A program made the position numbers and the translations under genes. This document shows positions 1-8,629 of a DNA stretch of 17,121 nucleotides, one piece after another. The notes under the pieces are model-generated. The model saw nothing but the letters and a program-made list of their open reading frames with translations, did not search any database and was not told the DNA's origin. This DNA comes from Treponema sp. (GTDB taxonomy: Bacteria > Spirochaetota > Spirochaetia > Treponematales > Breznakiellaceae): positions 1-17,121 of the forward strand of contig WQXE01000030.1 in assembly GCA_009784995.1 (NCBI GenBank), in the 5' to 3' direction. Within the stretch, counting starts at the first letter, position 1. Each line of letters opens with the position of its first letter.

Positions 1-861
1 TATGAATTAATGGCAGAAGGCGCGTTGGAGTTCGCGGATTATAATTCAAATGTAAAAATAAAAATATATGAAGCGGGAATGAATCAATCGCAGTGGGAAA
101 TGCAATTGGCGGAAATGGTTTCCGGCGGTGAATATGATGTTGTGATAGGTTCTAATCCTTCACTTCCTGAAATTTGCGTTAATGTTTCTAAATTATTTCC
201 AAATCAGAAATTTATTATAACAGACGCTGATTTTAGCGGCCATAACCGGATAAGAACATACAATTATAACCAATATGAGCAATCGTTGTTTTTGGGATAT
301 TTGGCGGGACTTATAACTACCGGCAATATGCCAAATGTTAATAATCAAAGAAAAATTGGCTTCATAGCGGGGCAGGAATTTCCACTTTTAACAAGACAAA
401 TGGTACCCGGTTTTTTAGAGGGAGCAAGACTTGTAGACCCATCCATTGAACTTGATTTTCGTGTAATTGGTTCTTGGGCAGACGCTAATAGAGCGGCGGA
501 ACTCGCGACATCCATGATAAATTCCGGGGTTGATGTTTTAACCGCGATCGCTGGAGGAGCCGCGCAGGGAATGATTAAATCCGCCGCGGATAACGGCGTG
601 TATATTGTTTGGTATAATACAAATGCCTATCACCTGGCTCCCGGTGTTATTGTAGGCTGCGGTTCAATGAATCAAAAAAAACTTGTAATGGAAATCCTAA
701 ACGATGTTTTAAATGATAGAGTTGAATATGGCATTTCAAAAACAATTGGAGTAAATGAAGGTTATCTGGAATTTATATTTGATGAACCGGGATATCAAAA
801 TCTCCCTGAAGATATAAAAGAAAGATTTGAAAGTTTTATTTATAAATATTTCTTAAAGTAA
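1..861 (+). CDS. BMP-family substrate-binding lipoprotein of an ABC importer (5' partial)
   Basis: This is the periplasmic or surface solute-binding protein of a BMP/TmpC/Med-family importer, a family that mainly binds purine nucleosides. The reading frame is open to the left edge (Tyr-Glu-Leu precede the first Met at position 10), so the start, signal peptide and lipobox lie outside the window; 286 residues are visible. Family hallmarks are the G-F-I-A-G-Q-E-F-P stretch near residue 118, the following G-F-L-E-G-A-R, G-S-W-A-D-A-N-R-A near residue 157, and A-G-G-A-A-Q-G-M near residue 184. Where relatives often have G-S-F-x-D, this protein has Trp. The three genes that follow encode the ATPase and two permeases, which supports the assignment. 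The substrate is inferred from the family; a sugar or other nucleoside-like ligand cannot be excluded. Confidence 0.88.
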   Translation, partial: YELMAEGALEFADYNSNVKIKIYEAGMNQSQWEMQLAEMVSGGEYDVVIGSNPSLPEICVNVSKLFPNQKFIITDADFSGHNRIRTYNYNQYEQSLFLGYLAGLITTGNMPNVNNQRKIGFIAGQEFPLLTRQMVPGFLEGARLVDPSIELDFRVIGSWADANRAAELATSMINSGVDVLTAIAGGAAQGMIKSAADNGVYIVWYNTNAYHLAPGVIVGCGSMNQKKLVMEILNDVLNDRVEYGISKTIGVNEGYLEFIFDEPGYQNLPEDIKERFESFIYKYFLK

Positions 862-877
862 AAAGATATATTAATGT

Positions 878-2323
878 ATGAACGCGTTAGAAATAAAAAA
901 TGTTTGTAAACAATATCCGGAAAGAAATTTAAAAGCAAATGATGATATAAGTTTGTACCTGAAAAAAGGAGAAATCCTTTGTATCGCGGGTGAAAACGGC
1001 GCTGGTAAAACTACTTTAATGAAAATTCTTTGTAATCTTGAAAAACCTGATTCTGGAGAGATAAAAATAAACGGTTATATCGGCATGGTACATCAGCATT
1101 TTAAACTTTTTCCTGAATATACTGTCGCCGAGAATATTGTTTTGGGAAAAGAACCAAAAAAATTTAAAATATTTTTTGATAATAAAAAAGCGGATTATAT
1201 TTCTAAAAAAATTATAGAAGAAAATAATTTTTCCATTAAGCTTAAAACAAAAGAAAAAATTAAGGATCTAACAGTAGGAGAAATGCAGCAAGTGGAAATT
1301 TGCCGTATTTTATATCAAAATTTTGATATTATTATACTTGATGAACCAACTTCGATACTGACTAACGAAGAAACATTATCATTATTTAATACATTAAAAA
1401 AACTCGCGGATAATGGAAAATCAATTATATTTATTACTCATAAATTAAATGAAATAAAACAAATAGCAAACCGTATTGTAATACTTCGTCAGGGTAAGTT
1501 AATAAAAAGTTGTGATATTTCAGAGATTGAAACAGAAGAAATTAATAATTTAATGATAAATAGTGATTTTAAACCGGAGTCCTTTTCTCTTCCAGAGCCT
1601 GTGGAAAATAAAAAAGCGATATTAACATTTGAAAATGTTACCGTAAAACGGCTTGGACAAAAACGTCCATTACTGGATAATGTTTCTTTTTCAGTCAGTT
1701 CAGGAGAGATTTTGGGTTTTACAGGTGTCGGAGGAAACGGACTTGGCGTTATTGAAGCCGTTTTAGGCGGTTTTCTACAGCCAAAATACGGAAAAATCCT
1801 ATATAAGAAAAAAGATATAACAGGATTTTCTACACATTCGCTTCGAAAACAGGGTTTAACATATGTGCCGGCAGACAGAATAAGGGTTGGAAGCGCTCAA
1901 GAAGCGACAATAAAAGAAAATATAATAATTAATTATGAAAAAAAACACTCGCCCGATGAATATTCAAAATGGCTAATAGAAAAAAATAATATTGACGCGC
2001 CGGATATAAATAAAAAATGTAATACACTCTCAGGGGGTAATTTACAAAAACTTATTATTTCAAGAGAAATAGAAAGTTTCTACAATAAAAATATCAATAT
2101 ATTAAATAGTTATATTGTTTTTTCTGAACCAACATGGGGTTTGGATTCGGCTTCAAGCGGTTTAATTTTAAAAGAAATTGATTTAATCAGAAAAATAGGA
2201 GCCGCGGTAATTTTAATTTCTACAAATTTAAACGAAGTAAAAAAACTCGCTAATCGTATCATTGTAATGTACAAAGGCAAAATCGCTGACGAATACATTA
2301 ATAATAACAGGAACAGTGAATGA
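878..2323 (+). CDS. ABC transporter ATPase, tandem nucleotide-binding domains (BMP/nucleoside importer)
   Basis: This cytoplasmic ATPase energises the importer encoded around it. It has 481 residues and two fused ABC domains, the layout of the RbsA/MglA/YufO type. Domain 1 has Walker A G-E-N-G-A-G-K-T-T (residues 38-46), a family-typical signature V-G-E-M-Q-Q (about 133-138) and Walker B I-I-I-L-D-E-P-T (about 151-158). Domain 2 has the canonical signature L-S-G-G-N (about 383-387) and S-E-P-T-W-G-L-D, but its Walker A is replaced by G-V-G-G-N-G-L-G, which lacks the Lys-Thr/Ser. It is therefore probably a degenerate, non-hydrolysing site, as is usual in this family. The start ATG follows the binding-protein gene by 16 bases with only a weak ribosome binding site. 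The stop overlaps the next start (ATGA), which suggests translational coupling. Confidence 0.93.
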   Translation: MNALEIKNVCKQYPERNLKANDDISLYLKKGEILCIAGENGAGKTTLMKILCNLEKPDSGEIKINGYIGMVHQHFKLFPEYTVAENIVLGKEPKKFKIFFDNKKADYISKKIIEENNFSIKLKTKEKIKDLTVGEMQQVEICRILYQNFDIIILDEPTSILTNEETLSLFNTLKKLADNGKSIIFITHKLNEIKQIANRIVILRQGKLIKSCDISEIETEEINNLMINSDFKPESFSLPEPVENKKAILTFENVTVKRLGQKRPLLDNVSFSVSSGEILGFTGVGGNGLGVIEAVLGGFLQPKYGKILYKKKDITGFSTHSLRKQGLTYVPADRIRVGSAQEATIKENIIINYEKKHSPDEYSKWLIEKNNIDAPDINKKCNTLSGGNLQKLIISREIESFYNKNINILNSYIVFSEPTWGLDSASSGLILKEIDLIRKIGAAVILISTNLNEVKKLANRIIVMYKGKIADEYINNNRNSE

Positions 2324-3351
2324 AAAATATTAAAAAACTTTTGCCGTTATTAATGATACCTGGTATTTCTATAATTGTTATAATTATACTTATATTTATT
2401 TTCAGCGATACTCCGGTTAGAACAATTTATTTTTTCTTTATTGGACCTTTTAGAAACATTTTTAATATTGGAAATTTGTTAAACGCGTCTGTTCCATATA
2501 TTTTTGGCGCGTTAGGAATAATTATCGCGATGAAAGCCGGCAGCCTTAACCTTGGAGGAGAAGGGCAGGTTTATCTTGGCGCTTTTATTACATTAATTAC
2601 AGCGCTTTATCTTGGCTCAATTGGTATAAGCGGTTTATTTGGAATGATATTGGCTTTAATGGCGGGAGCTTTTTTTTCTGGTTCTGTTACGGCAATTAGC
2701 GGTATTTGTAAGACAAAATGGAATACTAACGAATTAATTACGACTTTTTTGTTATCATGCGCGATTATTCCGATTGTTAACTATTTAATAACAGGACCAT
2801 TTTTGGATCCGGATACTTCACTTGTATCAACAAAAAAAATCGCGGAAAACATGCGCCTTCCTTTTATATTAAGACCCTCGAATTTAAATACAGGTATATT
2901 TGTTTCATTTATTTTTGTTTATTTAACGCGTTTTTTTCTTAACAAAACTAAATCCGGATATGAAATAAGAATGACAGGTTTTAACGAATTATTCGCGCGT
3001 TACGGCGGAATAAATGTAAGGTTTAAAACAATTCAATCACTTACATTAAGCGGTTGTCTTTACGGTATAGCAGGGGGAATAGCGGTTTTGGGAACACATC
3101 ATGCCGTAATAAAGGAGTTTTCAGCGGGGTTGGGCTGGGGAGGCCTTACAGTCGCGCTAATCGCTAATTTCTCTCCCGCCGCCGTTATTCCTTGCGCGAT
3201 TTTTCTAACATGGATAAATACCGGAGCCAGAATAGCGATGCAAAACACAGGACTTACTTTTGAAATAGCGTACATAGTTCAGGCTGTTATTTTTCTGCTT
3301 TCTACAAGTTTATATATCAAAAATTTATTTATACAAAAAGGAAAAAAATAA
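2320..3351 (+). CDS. ABC transporter permease 1 (BMP/nucleoside importer)
   Basis: This is one of the two inner-membrane permeases of the importer, similar to the YufP/BmpC type of the branched-chain/ribose permease superfamily. The 343-residue protein has an N-terminal membrane segment (about residues 8-29), a periplasmic stretch, and then a run of roughly eight further hydrophobic segments. The family loop L-G-G-E-G-Q-V-Y-L-G is at about 77-86, and a Gly-rich G-L-G-W-G-G-L-T-V-A-L-I segment lies near residue 270. The start ATG shares four bases with the upstream ATPase stop, and the next permease starts two bases after this stop, so all three are almost certainly translated together. Function is clear from context; the substrate is inferred. 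Confidence 0.92.
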   Translation: MKNIKKLLPLLMIPGISIIVIIILIFIFSDTPVRTIYFFFIGPFRNIFNIGNLLNASVPYIFGALGIIIAMKAGSLNLGGEGQVYLGAFITLITALYLGSIGISGLFGMILALMAGAFFSGSVTAISGICKTKWNTNELITTFLLSCAIIPIVNYLITGPFLDPDTSLVSTKKIAENMRLPFILRPSNLNTGIFVSFIFVYLTRFFLNKTKSGYEIRMTGFNELFARYGGINVRFKTIQSLTLSGCLYGIAGGIAVLGTHHAVIKEFSAGLGWGGLTVALIANFSPAAVIPCAIFLTWINTGARIAMQNTGLTFEIAYIVQAVIFLLSTSLYIKNLFIQKGKK

Positions 3352-3353
3352 TT

Positions 3354-4190
3354 ATGGAAAATATTTTTACCTTTATAAAAAGTTCAATCATCATTATGAT
3401 TCCTATTTTTTTCGCGTCTATGGGAGGATTATTCCCGGCTCTCGCCGGAAAGTTAAATATCGCGCTGGAAGGTCTGCTTTTAATTAGCGCGTTTTTATCG
3501 TTTACTGTTTTTTTCTTTACCGGTTGTATGGCAGCGGCGATATTTTGCGCGATAATAGGCGCGAGCGCTCTTGCTATTTTACATGTCTTCGCTGTTTTTA
3601 AACTTCGAGCGAATTTATTTATATCGGGTATCGCGATTAATTTGCTTTCAAGCGGTCTATGCGCGGTACTTTCTATTAATTTTTTTAATACAAAAGGAGT
3701 TGTTTCCGTAAATAATACGCCTCCTTTTCTTTTTGAATGGTATATTGTTATAGGATTAATTTTATTGGTTATTTCCTGGTTCGCGATTTATAAAACTCCT
3801 TTTGGATACAGGCTTCGCGCCTGTGATAAAAACGCGGATTCACTTGTTTCATTGGGAATTAATCCGCGAAAATATCAAACAATCGCGATCATGATTTCCG
3901 CGTTTTTCTGCGGAATCGCGGGCTCTTTTTTAAGTCTTAATTTAGGAGCGTATGTTCCGGAAATGTCAGCAGGCAGAGGCTGGATTGCTTTAGCGGTTAT
4001 ATTTTTGGGTTTTCGTAAACCTTTAGGTTTATTAACCGCCGCTTTAATTTTTGCCGTCGCGGAAGGGTATTCCAATTACGCTCAGGGTTTTTTCGAAATT
4101 CCTTCAGGTTTTATGCTTGCTTTTCCGTATATTTGCTCATTATTCGCTATAATTGTTGTTTCTATCATTCCCAAAAAATCAACTTTGTAG
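3354..4190 (+). CDS. ABC transporter permease 2 (BMP/nucleoside importer)
   Basis: This is the second inner-membrane permease of the importer, similar to the YufQ type. The protein has 278 residues, most of them in hydrophobic segments. The conserved permease loop N-I-A-L-E-G-L-L-L-I-S-A is near residues 33-44 and a late G-R-G-W-I-A-L-A-V-I-F-L-G segment is near residues 208-220, matching the equivalent motif in permease 1. At 278 residues it is slightly shorter than many relatives but shows no sign of truncation. It begins two bases after the upstream permease stop. No terminator follows; the next gene starts 16 bases later, so read-through into the cyclase gene is possible. Confidence 0.92.
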   Translation: MENIFTFIKSSIIIMIPIFFASMGGLFPALAGKLNIALEGLLLISAFLSFTVFFFTGCMAAAIFCAIIGASALAILHVFAVFKLRANLFISGIAINLLSSGLCAVLSINFFNTKGVVSVNNTPPFLFEWYIVIGLILLVISWFAIYKTPFGYRLRACDKNADSLVSLGINPRKYQTIAIMISAFFCGIAGSFLSLNLGAYVPEMSAGRGWIALAVIFLGFRKPLGLLTAALIFAVAEGYSNYAQGFFEIPSGFMLAFPYICSLFAIIVVSIIPKKSTL

Positions 4191-4206
4191 TATTATAATA
4201 AAAATT

Positions 4207-5856
4207 ATGGGTTTTCCATTTAATATTTTTAAGAAAAATAATTCACAGGCTCTTTCTGTTAAAGATGATTCAAATATGCCGTCCGAACAGGATCTTATTA
4301 GAGCGGGCGCTCTTTTGGCGCGAGAGAAGAATTTTAAGGATATGGTAAATATATTCGTAGAGCACGCGCAGGATATTTCAAGAGCAGATCTTTCCGCTTT
4401 TTATGTTTTAAAAGACCCTGATGATAAAAAAAGCGATTTGAAATTATATTATAAAAGAGGAAGATATTCGGTTCCGGATATAATAAACGGTAATATTGAA
4501 CTTGTTAATTTTTTACGCGATTGCAGGGAAGCGTTAATTTTTAATAATAAATCTGATGTAATAAAAAATAAATATGTTCCCAATTTTTTAAAAGAGACTT
4601 TAATTAATCCGCAAATGAAAAGCGCGATGGCTCTTCCTATCGTAAGCCCGCCGCGTGAAATAGGCGTATTATTTGTCGCTTCCCAAAAACCGTGTTTTTT
4701 TAACAGACAGCGTTTTCATTTTCTGGATTGTTATACAAAACTCGCGGCGGGTGTAATGCAGACTTCAAAGTTGTTTGACGAAACTCGCGAATCTTCGCGT
4801 AAAATTGATTCACTGGAAAGATATCAGGAAAATGTTTTTAATTCTATGACTAATATGGTTGTTACAACGGACGCTGCCGGGTCTATATATTATTTTAACG
4901 AACCCGCGGCTCTTTCAATGGGACTTAAACAGGAAGATATTGGGCGTAATTTGGAAAATGTTTTTAAAAATAACCTTTCTTCAAAAATGTTAAAAACAAT
5001 TTCACAGAGTCTTCAGGAAGGGAATGAATATTTAGGTCTGGAAGGAATATACCGCGGCAGTGAAAGTGAAATTGATTTTTCTTTGAATGTATCTCCGTTA
5101 AAAACTCCACGCGGAAAAAAAGAGGGGCTCACTCTTTTATTTACAAACCAAACCCGTGAAAAAGAATTAAAACAAACCGTACAGGCTGTAAGCGATGAAA
5201 GGCGAATCATCAAGGATATGTTCGCGCGTTATATGTCAAACGAAGTTGTAGAAAAATTAATGGAATCTCCCGACAAAGTTAACCTTGGGGGCGATAAAAG
5301 AATCGCGACAGTATTTTTCGCTGATATACGAGGTTATACTTCGTTTTCCGAAGGAAGAGAACCGGAAGAAATAATAGAAATTTTAAATGAATATTTCAGC
5401 GAAGCTGTTGAGCAGGTTGTAAAATTCAAAGGTTATATCGATAAATTTATCGGCGATTGTATCATGGCTGTTTGGGGAGTTCCAATGTTGCCGGAAAAAG
5501 ATGACGCTTATAACGCCGTTTCATGCGCTCTTGCCATCCAGGAAATTGTTAAATCGTCAAAGAGAAAATTCTTTAGAAGGGGCGCTTCCAATCTGCGTGT
5601 TGGAATAGGAATAAATTCTGGTCCATTGGTCGCGGGAAACCTGGGAAGCATGCAGCGTATGGATTATTCTGTAATCGGAGATACTGTAAACCTCGCGGCG
5701 CGACTTGAAGGTGTTTCAGGACCTGAAGAAGTTATAATATCACATTCGACATATGAGCAGTTAAGTGAAAGGTTTAAAGTGGAAGAAAGACCGGCAGTCC
5801 GCGTAAAAGGCAAAGAAAAACCAATAAAAATATACAATGTTATAGGTATGAGATAA
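4207..5856 (+). CDS. Class III adenylate cyclase with GAF and PAS sensor domains
   Basis: This is a cytoplasmic cyclase predicted to make cAMP from ATP. With the ATG at 4207 it has 549 residues. In order it shows a GAF-like domain (about 25-200), a PAS domain (about 205-325), a helical linker (about 325-355) and a class III catalytic domain (about 360-549). Visible catalytic features are metal-binding Asp373 in F-A-D-I-R-G-Y-T, Asp417 in K-F-I-G-D, and transition-state residues Asn495 and Arg499 in N-L-A-A-R. Lys413 together with Ser488 in Y-S-V-I-G-D fits ATP rather than GTP specificity (class IIIb-like Lys/Thr-or-Ser pair). An in-frame TTG at 4153 was rejected because it would overlap the permease gene by 38 bases. 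There is no clear ribosome binding site; a TATAAT at 4194-4199 lies just before the start but has no good -35 partner. Confidence 0.92.
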   Translation: MGFPFNIFKKNNSQALSVKDDSNMPSEQDLIRAGALLAREKNFKDMVNIFVEHAQDISRADLSAFYVLKDPDDKKSDLKLYYKRGRYSVPDIINGNIELVNFLRDCREALIFNNKSDVIKNKYVPNFLKETLINPQMKSAMALPIVSPPREIGVLFVASQKPCFFNRQRFHFLDCYTKLAAGVMQTSKLFDETRESSRKIDSLERYQENVFNSMTNMVVTTDAAGSIYYFNEPAALSMGLKQEDIGRNLENVFKNNLSSKMLKTISQSLQEGNEYLGLEGIYRGSESEIDFSLNVSPLKTPRGKKEGLTLLFTNQTREKELKQTVQAVSDERRIIKDMFARYMSNEVVEKLMESPDKVNLGGDKRIATVFFADIRGYTSFSEGREPEEIIEILNEYFSEAVEQVVKFKGYIDKFIGDCIMAVWGVPMLPEKDDAYNAVSCALAIQEIVKSSKRKFFRRGASNLRVGIGINSGPLVAGNLGSMQRMDYSVIGDTVNLAARLEGVSGPEEVIISHSTYEQLSERFKVEERPAVRVKGKEKPIKIYNVIGMR

Positions 5857-5870
5857 TTACATGATATTAA

Positions 5871-5875
5871 AGGAG
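5871..5875 (+). promoter_or_regulatory. Ribosome binding site of the HEAT-repeat gene
   Basis: AGGAG lies 7 bases before the ATG at 5883 and 4 bases before another in-frame ATG at 5880. A TTG at 5877 is also in frame but almost abuts the site, so 5883 is the preferred start. Confidence 0.7.
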
Positions 5876-5882
5876 TTTGATG

Positions 5883-8492
5883 ATGAATGATTTAATTAAT
5901 TCTTTTTTGGGAATAGATATTCCTTTTTGGGTGTTTATCGCTTTTCCCGCTGTTTTAATTTTACTCGTTTTATTTATACTTTGGTTTGTTAATACCAGAT
6001 TATTTAAATTGCGCCTTAAAAAGATCATAAACGCGAAAGACGAACAACAAACAGCGCAAGCCATCAAATATTTTGAAAAAAAATATCCGCCCAATAAACT
6101 TATATATTATTCAAAACGAATGGAAAGATATTCGCGGCAAATGGGACCAAAAGTTGTACGCGAAACAGGTCTCGCGGATAAATGGATGCAAAAACTTTCA
6201 TCTTCCAAACTACCAAGAGTTAAAGATTTAAGGCGTGTTTTACTGTTTTGCCCGCAATCGTTTTTATTTAAAGCGTTTATTATTGCCGGAAAATACGCGA
6301 GATTGCAAAAAGTTTTTAAAAACTGGATGAAAAACGAAGGAGAAGAAAAAGTTATACGTCTTTTGGCTGAAACTTGCAGAGGCGAAGATTTTGATCCTTC
6401 TTTTGGAAAAACCTTTTTAGAAAGTCACATTGAATTGTTCCGTGAATTGACAGGCGAACCGGAATGGTTCGCGCGTTATTTTGTATATAAAATTCTATTA
6501 TTGGATAAAGATGTTTTACCCGAAAGGAGCATGGAAGACGGTCTTGTAGATCCGCATCCTCTTGTAAGAAAAATTTTAGTAGAAAATGTTTCTTTTAACA
6601 GGGAAAAAACATGGGCTGTATTATGGGATAAACTTACACATGATCCTGTGTTTGAAGTGCGCGAAGCCGCGCGAAAGCGTATCGGAAAAGAATTTATCGA
6701 TTTATACAGCCCAAAAGACACAGCGTTAACTGACGATGAAACCGCGCGCGTTCTGGAATTGCTTGATCCTTCCAGCCAGGAAGACAGGTTATTCGCGATG
6801 GCTTCTTTGGAAAATGAAAATAAAGCCCTGCGATATCCTGCCGCCGCGTTTATGGACAAGTGCGGAGTTCTTTCCAGCATTCTAGCGAAAAATACAATGG
6901 ACGATCCTGTTACTATCGATCATACTGTAAATCTTTTACAAAAGGCGCTGGAAGTAAATGTTTCCGGGTTTTTAAAAGATTATCAAACAGGAGACGGAGC
7001 TCCGCTTTTGGTAGCGTCGCGTCTTTTGGCGAAACCAAGCGTAGTTCAGGAACATGTCTGTTATCTGCAAAAAAAAGTTTTCGCGTTTTTTAATAATAAA
7101 AAAATTGATCCGTCTACAAAGGAAATATATGTAAATACTCTTGAAGCTGTAGCGTATAACGGTAATGTAAAATCTTTCGAGTTTTATACCGAAGAATTAT
7201 CAAGAAGAGAAAACGATCAGGCTTTTATTGAAGTACTTTTAAAACATATTCCAATACAGGCAGAATCATTATTGGTACCTGTTTTATTCCGGTTTTTGGA
7301 AAATGAAAACTTTCCATTACAGGATAAAATAGCGCAGGTACTAGGGTTTTTTAAATCGGATATTATTCTGCCAAAAGTATTTCAAATATTAAACGGACCC
7401 CGGGCAGAACATCCGCATATTGTGCGAATATCTGCGTTAAAAATACTCGGATACCTTCGCCTGACATTCTGTTTGCAAAGAATCCTTGAAAACCTGCCAA
7501 CATTAAAACCGGAAGAAATGGAGGAGTTTGGACGTTTATTTATTGATTATCCGCAGGATATATTCGAAGAAAAAGTAAAAGCGCTGTTTGCGTCTCCTGA
7601 CGCAAAAATAAGAGCGGCATTAATCAGCATTTTACCTGTAACAAAAAATGAAAGTTTCCTGAAGGAAATCCGCGCGTCTTTAAAAGATGTTGATCCTGAT
7701 GTACGAGTAGCCGCGATTAAATCTCTTTTGGGATTCGGAGAAATAAAACTTTTAAATCAGGAAACTTCAATGCTGCGTGACCCTGTAGAAAGGGTGCGTT
7801 TGGCTACAGCGGAAGTTATCGCAATTCACGGCAATACAGCCGCGATGGAAATTTTAAAAACAATCATAACAGATCAAAACGAAACAGATACGGTTAAAAT
7901 TGGTGTTATAGAAGGTCTTGGACAGGCAGTAGGCGCGGAAGGAATACCAATACTTGTTTCAGTTCTGGATTCAGACGATGATTTACGCGTATACGCGGAA
8001 AAAGCTCTTACAATGAGAATATCAAAAAAAGATATAACTCAGTTAATCGAAATATTTAAGGATGCTGAACCTCCGTTGCGAGAAAAATTAATTCCTATTT
8101 TTAAAGTACAGGGAAGAAAAGCGGAACCTCAAATCGTAGAAATTTTAAAGGATGAAGTCGCTTCCATAAAACCGTACATTGTAAAGATACTAGAAGAAAC
8201 AGGGTTCATTAATGAGGCAAAAAAGAGGCTTTCCAATAGAAATGTAGAAATAAGAAGGGAAGCGGCATTAATGTTATCCCTAATGGAAACCCTGCCAGCG
8301 TTTAGGGGACTTGTTCTCGCGGCGAAAGACCCTGATCAGGAAGTGCGTGTTTGCGTCGTAAAAGCCCTTGAAAAACTTAAAAGCCCCCATAGCCGTGAAA
8401 TCCTGGAAAGTTTAAAAGGAGATCCCGATGGCAGAATACGAAAATATACCTTTTGGGCATTGGAAAGGCTTGATTCCCTGGCAATGGAGTAA
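5883..8492 (+). CDS. Membrane-anchored HEAT-repeat protein
   Basis: I do not recognise a specific function. The 869-residue protein has one N-terminal membrane segment (about residues 14-36) followed by Arg/Lys-rich sequence, which points to a cytoplasmic C-terminal body. That body is all-helical in appearance and contains repeated HEAT/PBS-lyase-like units of the type D-P-x-x-x-V-R-x-x-A. Clear examples are near residues 223, 255, 575, 605, 635, 700, 780, 810 and 840, densest in the last third. Such repeats usually make curved protein-binding scaffolds. It starts 26 bases after the adenylate cyclase and is probably co-transcribed with it, so a role as scaffold or effector in the same pathway is possible but unproven. 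No catalytic motif was seen. Confidence 0.8.
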   Translation: MNDLINSFLGIDIPFWVFIAFPAVLILLVLFILWFVNTRLFKLRLKKIINAKDEQQTAQAIKYFEKKYPPNKLIYYSKRMERYSRQMGPKVVRETGLADKWMQKLSSSKLPRVKDLRRVLLFCPQSFLFKAFIIAGKYARLQKVFKNWMKNEGEEKVIRLLAETCRGEDFDPSFGKTFLESHIELFRELTGEPEWFARYFVYKILLLDKDVLPERSMEDGLVDPHPLVRKILVENVSFNREKTWAVLWDKLTHDPVFEVREAARKRIGKEFIDLYSPKDTALTDDETARVLELLDPSSQEDRLFAMASLENENKALRYPAAAFMDKCGVLSSILAKNTMDDPVTIDHTVNLLQKALEVNVSGFLKDYQTGDGAPLLVASRLLAKPSVVQEHVCYLQKKVFAFFNNKKIDPSTKEIYVNTLEAVAYNGNVKSFEFYTEELSRRENDQAFIEVLLKHIPIQAESLLVPVLFRFLENENFPLQDKIAQVLGFFKSDIILPKVFQILNGPRAEHPHIVRISALKILGYLRLTFCLQRILENLPTLKPEEMEEFGRLFIDYPQDIFEEKVKALFASPDAKIRAALISILPVTKNESFLKEIRASLKDVDPDVRVAAIKSLLGFGEIKLLNQETSMLRDPVERVRLATAEVIAIHGNTAAMEILKTIITDQNETDTVKIGVIEGLGQAVGAEGIPILVSVLDSDDDLRVYAEKALTMRISKKDITQLIEIFKDAEPPLREKLIPIFKVQGRKAEPQIVEILKDEVASIKPYIVKILEETGFINEAKKRLSNRNVEIRREAALMLSLMETLPAFRGLVLAAKDPDQEVRVCVVKALEKLKSPHSREILESLKGDPDGRIRKYTFWALERLDSLAME

Positions 8493-8512
8493 AAATAACA
8501 AGAAATAACAAG
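8493..8512 (+). repeat. Tandem 10-bp direct repeat next to a promoter
   Basis: AAATAACAAG occurs twice without a gap (8493-8502 and 8503-8512), directly after the stop codon of the HEAT-repeat gene and five bases before the -35 box at 8518. The 10-bp period would put both copies on the same DNA face, so this could be an operator or activator site. It could also be a chance A-rich duplication. Confidence 0.6.
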
Positions 8513-8517
8513 AACAC

Positions 8518-8546
8518 TTGACATTTTTTTTTAAAAACAGTATCTT
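8518..8546 (+). promoter_or_regulatory. Promoter for rimP-nusA-infB-rbfA-truB
   Basis: A perfect -35 box TTGACA (8518-8523) is followed by a 17-base, T/A-rich spacer and a -10 box TATCTT (8541-8546). Transcription would begin near 8553, about 77 bases before rimP. A terminator-like hairpin lies within this short leader. Confidence 0.75.
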
Positions 8547-8570
8547 TTTATTAGTTTAGTTTTTCATTTA

Positions 8571-8599
8571 AAAAAGGGCTCCAAAAAGCCCTTTTTTTT
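8571..8599 (+). terminator. Intrinsic terminator or leader attenuator before rimP
   Basis: A 10-bp perfect stem (8571-8580 with 8587-8596, core AAGGGCT/AGCCCTT) closes a six-base loop CCAAAA and ends in an uninterrupted T run (8592-8599). It may end transcripts from the HEAT-repeat gene. It also sits about 18 bases downstream of the predicted start of the 8518 promoter, so it would act on the rimP-nusA leader as well. Confidence 0.8.
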
Positions 8600-8629
8600 G
8601 TCAAACTGTAAAATTGAATAGGGGCAAAG

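Noticed and set aside
544..551. GCGATCGC as a HIP1-type repeat
   Set aside because: I saw this octamer here but not as an abundant repeat in the window, and it fits the general C-before-GCN codon bias.
2020..2160. Second half of the ABC ATPase as a decaying domain
   Set aside because: The degenerate Walker A of the second domain is normal for the RbsA/YufO family, and the L-S-G-G-N signature and E-P-T are intact.
4194..4199. TATAAT as a promoter for the adenylate cyclase
   Set aside because: The bases 17 or 18 upstream (CCAAAA, TCCCAA) do not resemble a -35 box and the hexamer is only 7 bases from the start codon. It is common in A/T-rich DNA.
4153..4206. Upstream TTG start for the adenylate cyclase
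   Set aside because: It would overlap the permease gene by 38 bases, has no ribosome binding site and adds residues unlike a GAF-domain N-terminus. ATG 4207 is preferred.
6476..6880. Minus-strand open frame inside the HEAT-repeat gene, and other minus-strand frames throughout
   Set aside because: They lie entirely inside well-supported + strand genes, show no recognisable domains and have no convincing ribosome binding sites; they are shadows.
8493..8629. An initiator tRNA gene before rimP, as in the E. coli metY-nusA operon
   Set aside because: The 137-base gap contains only the tandem repeat, promoter and terminator. No cloverleaf or T-loop GTTCRA sequence is present.
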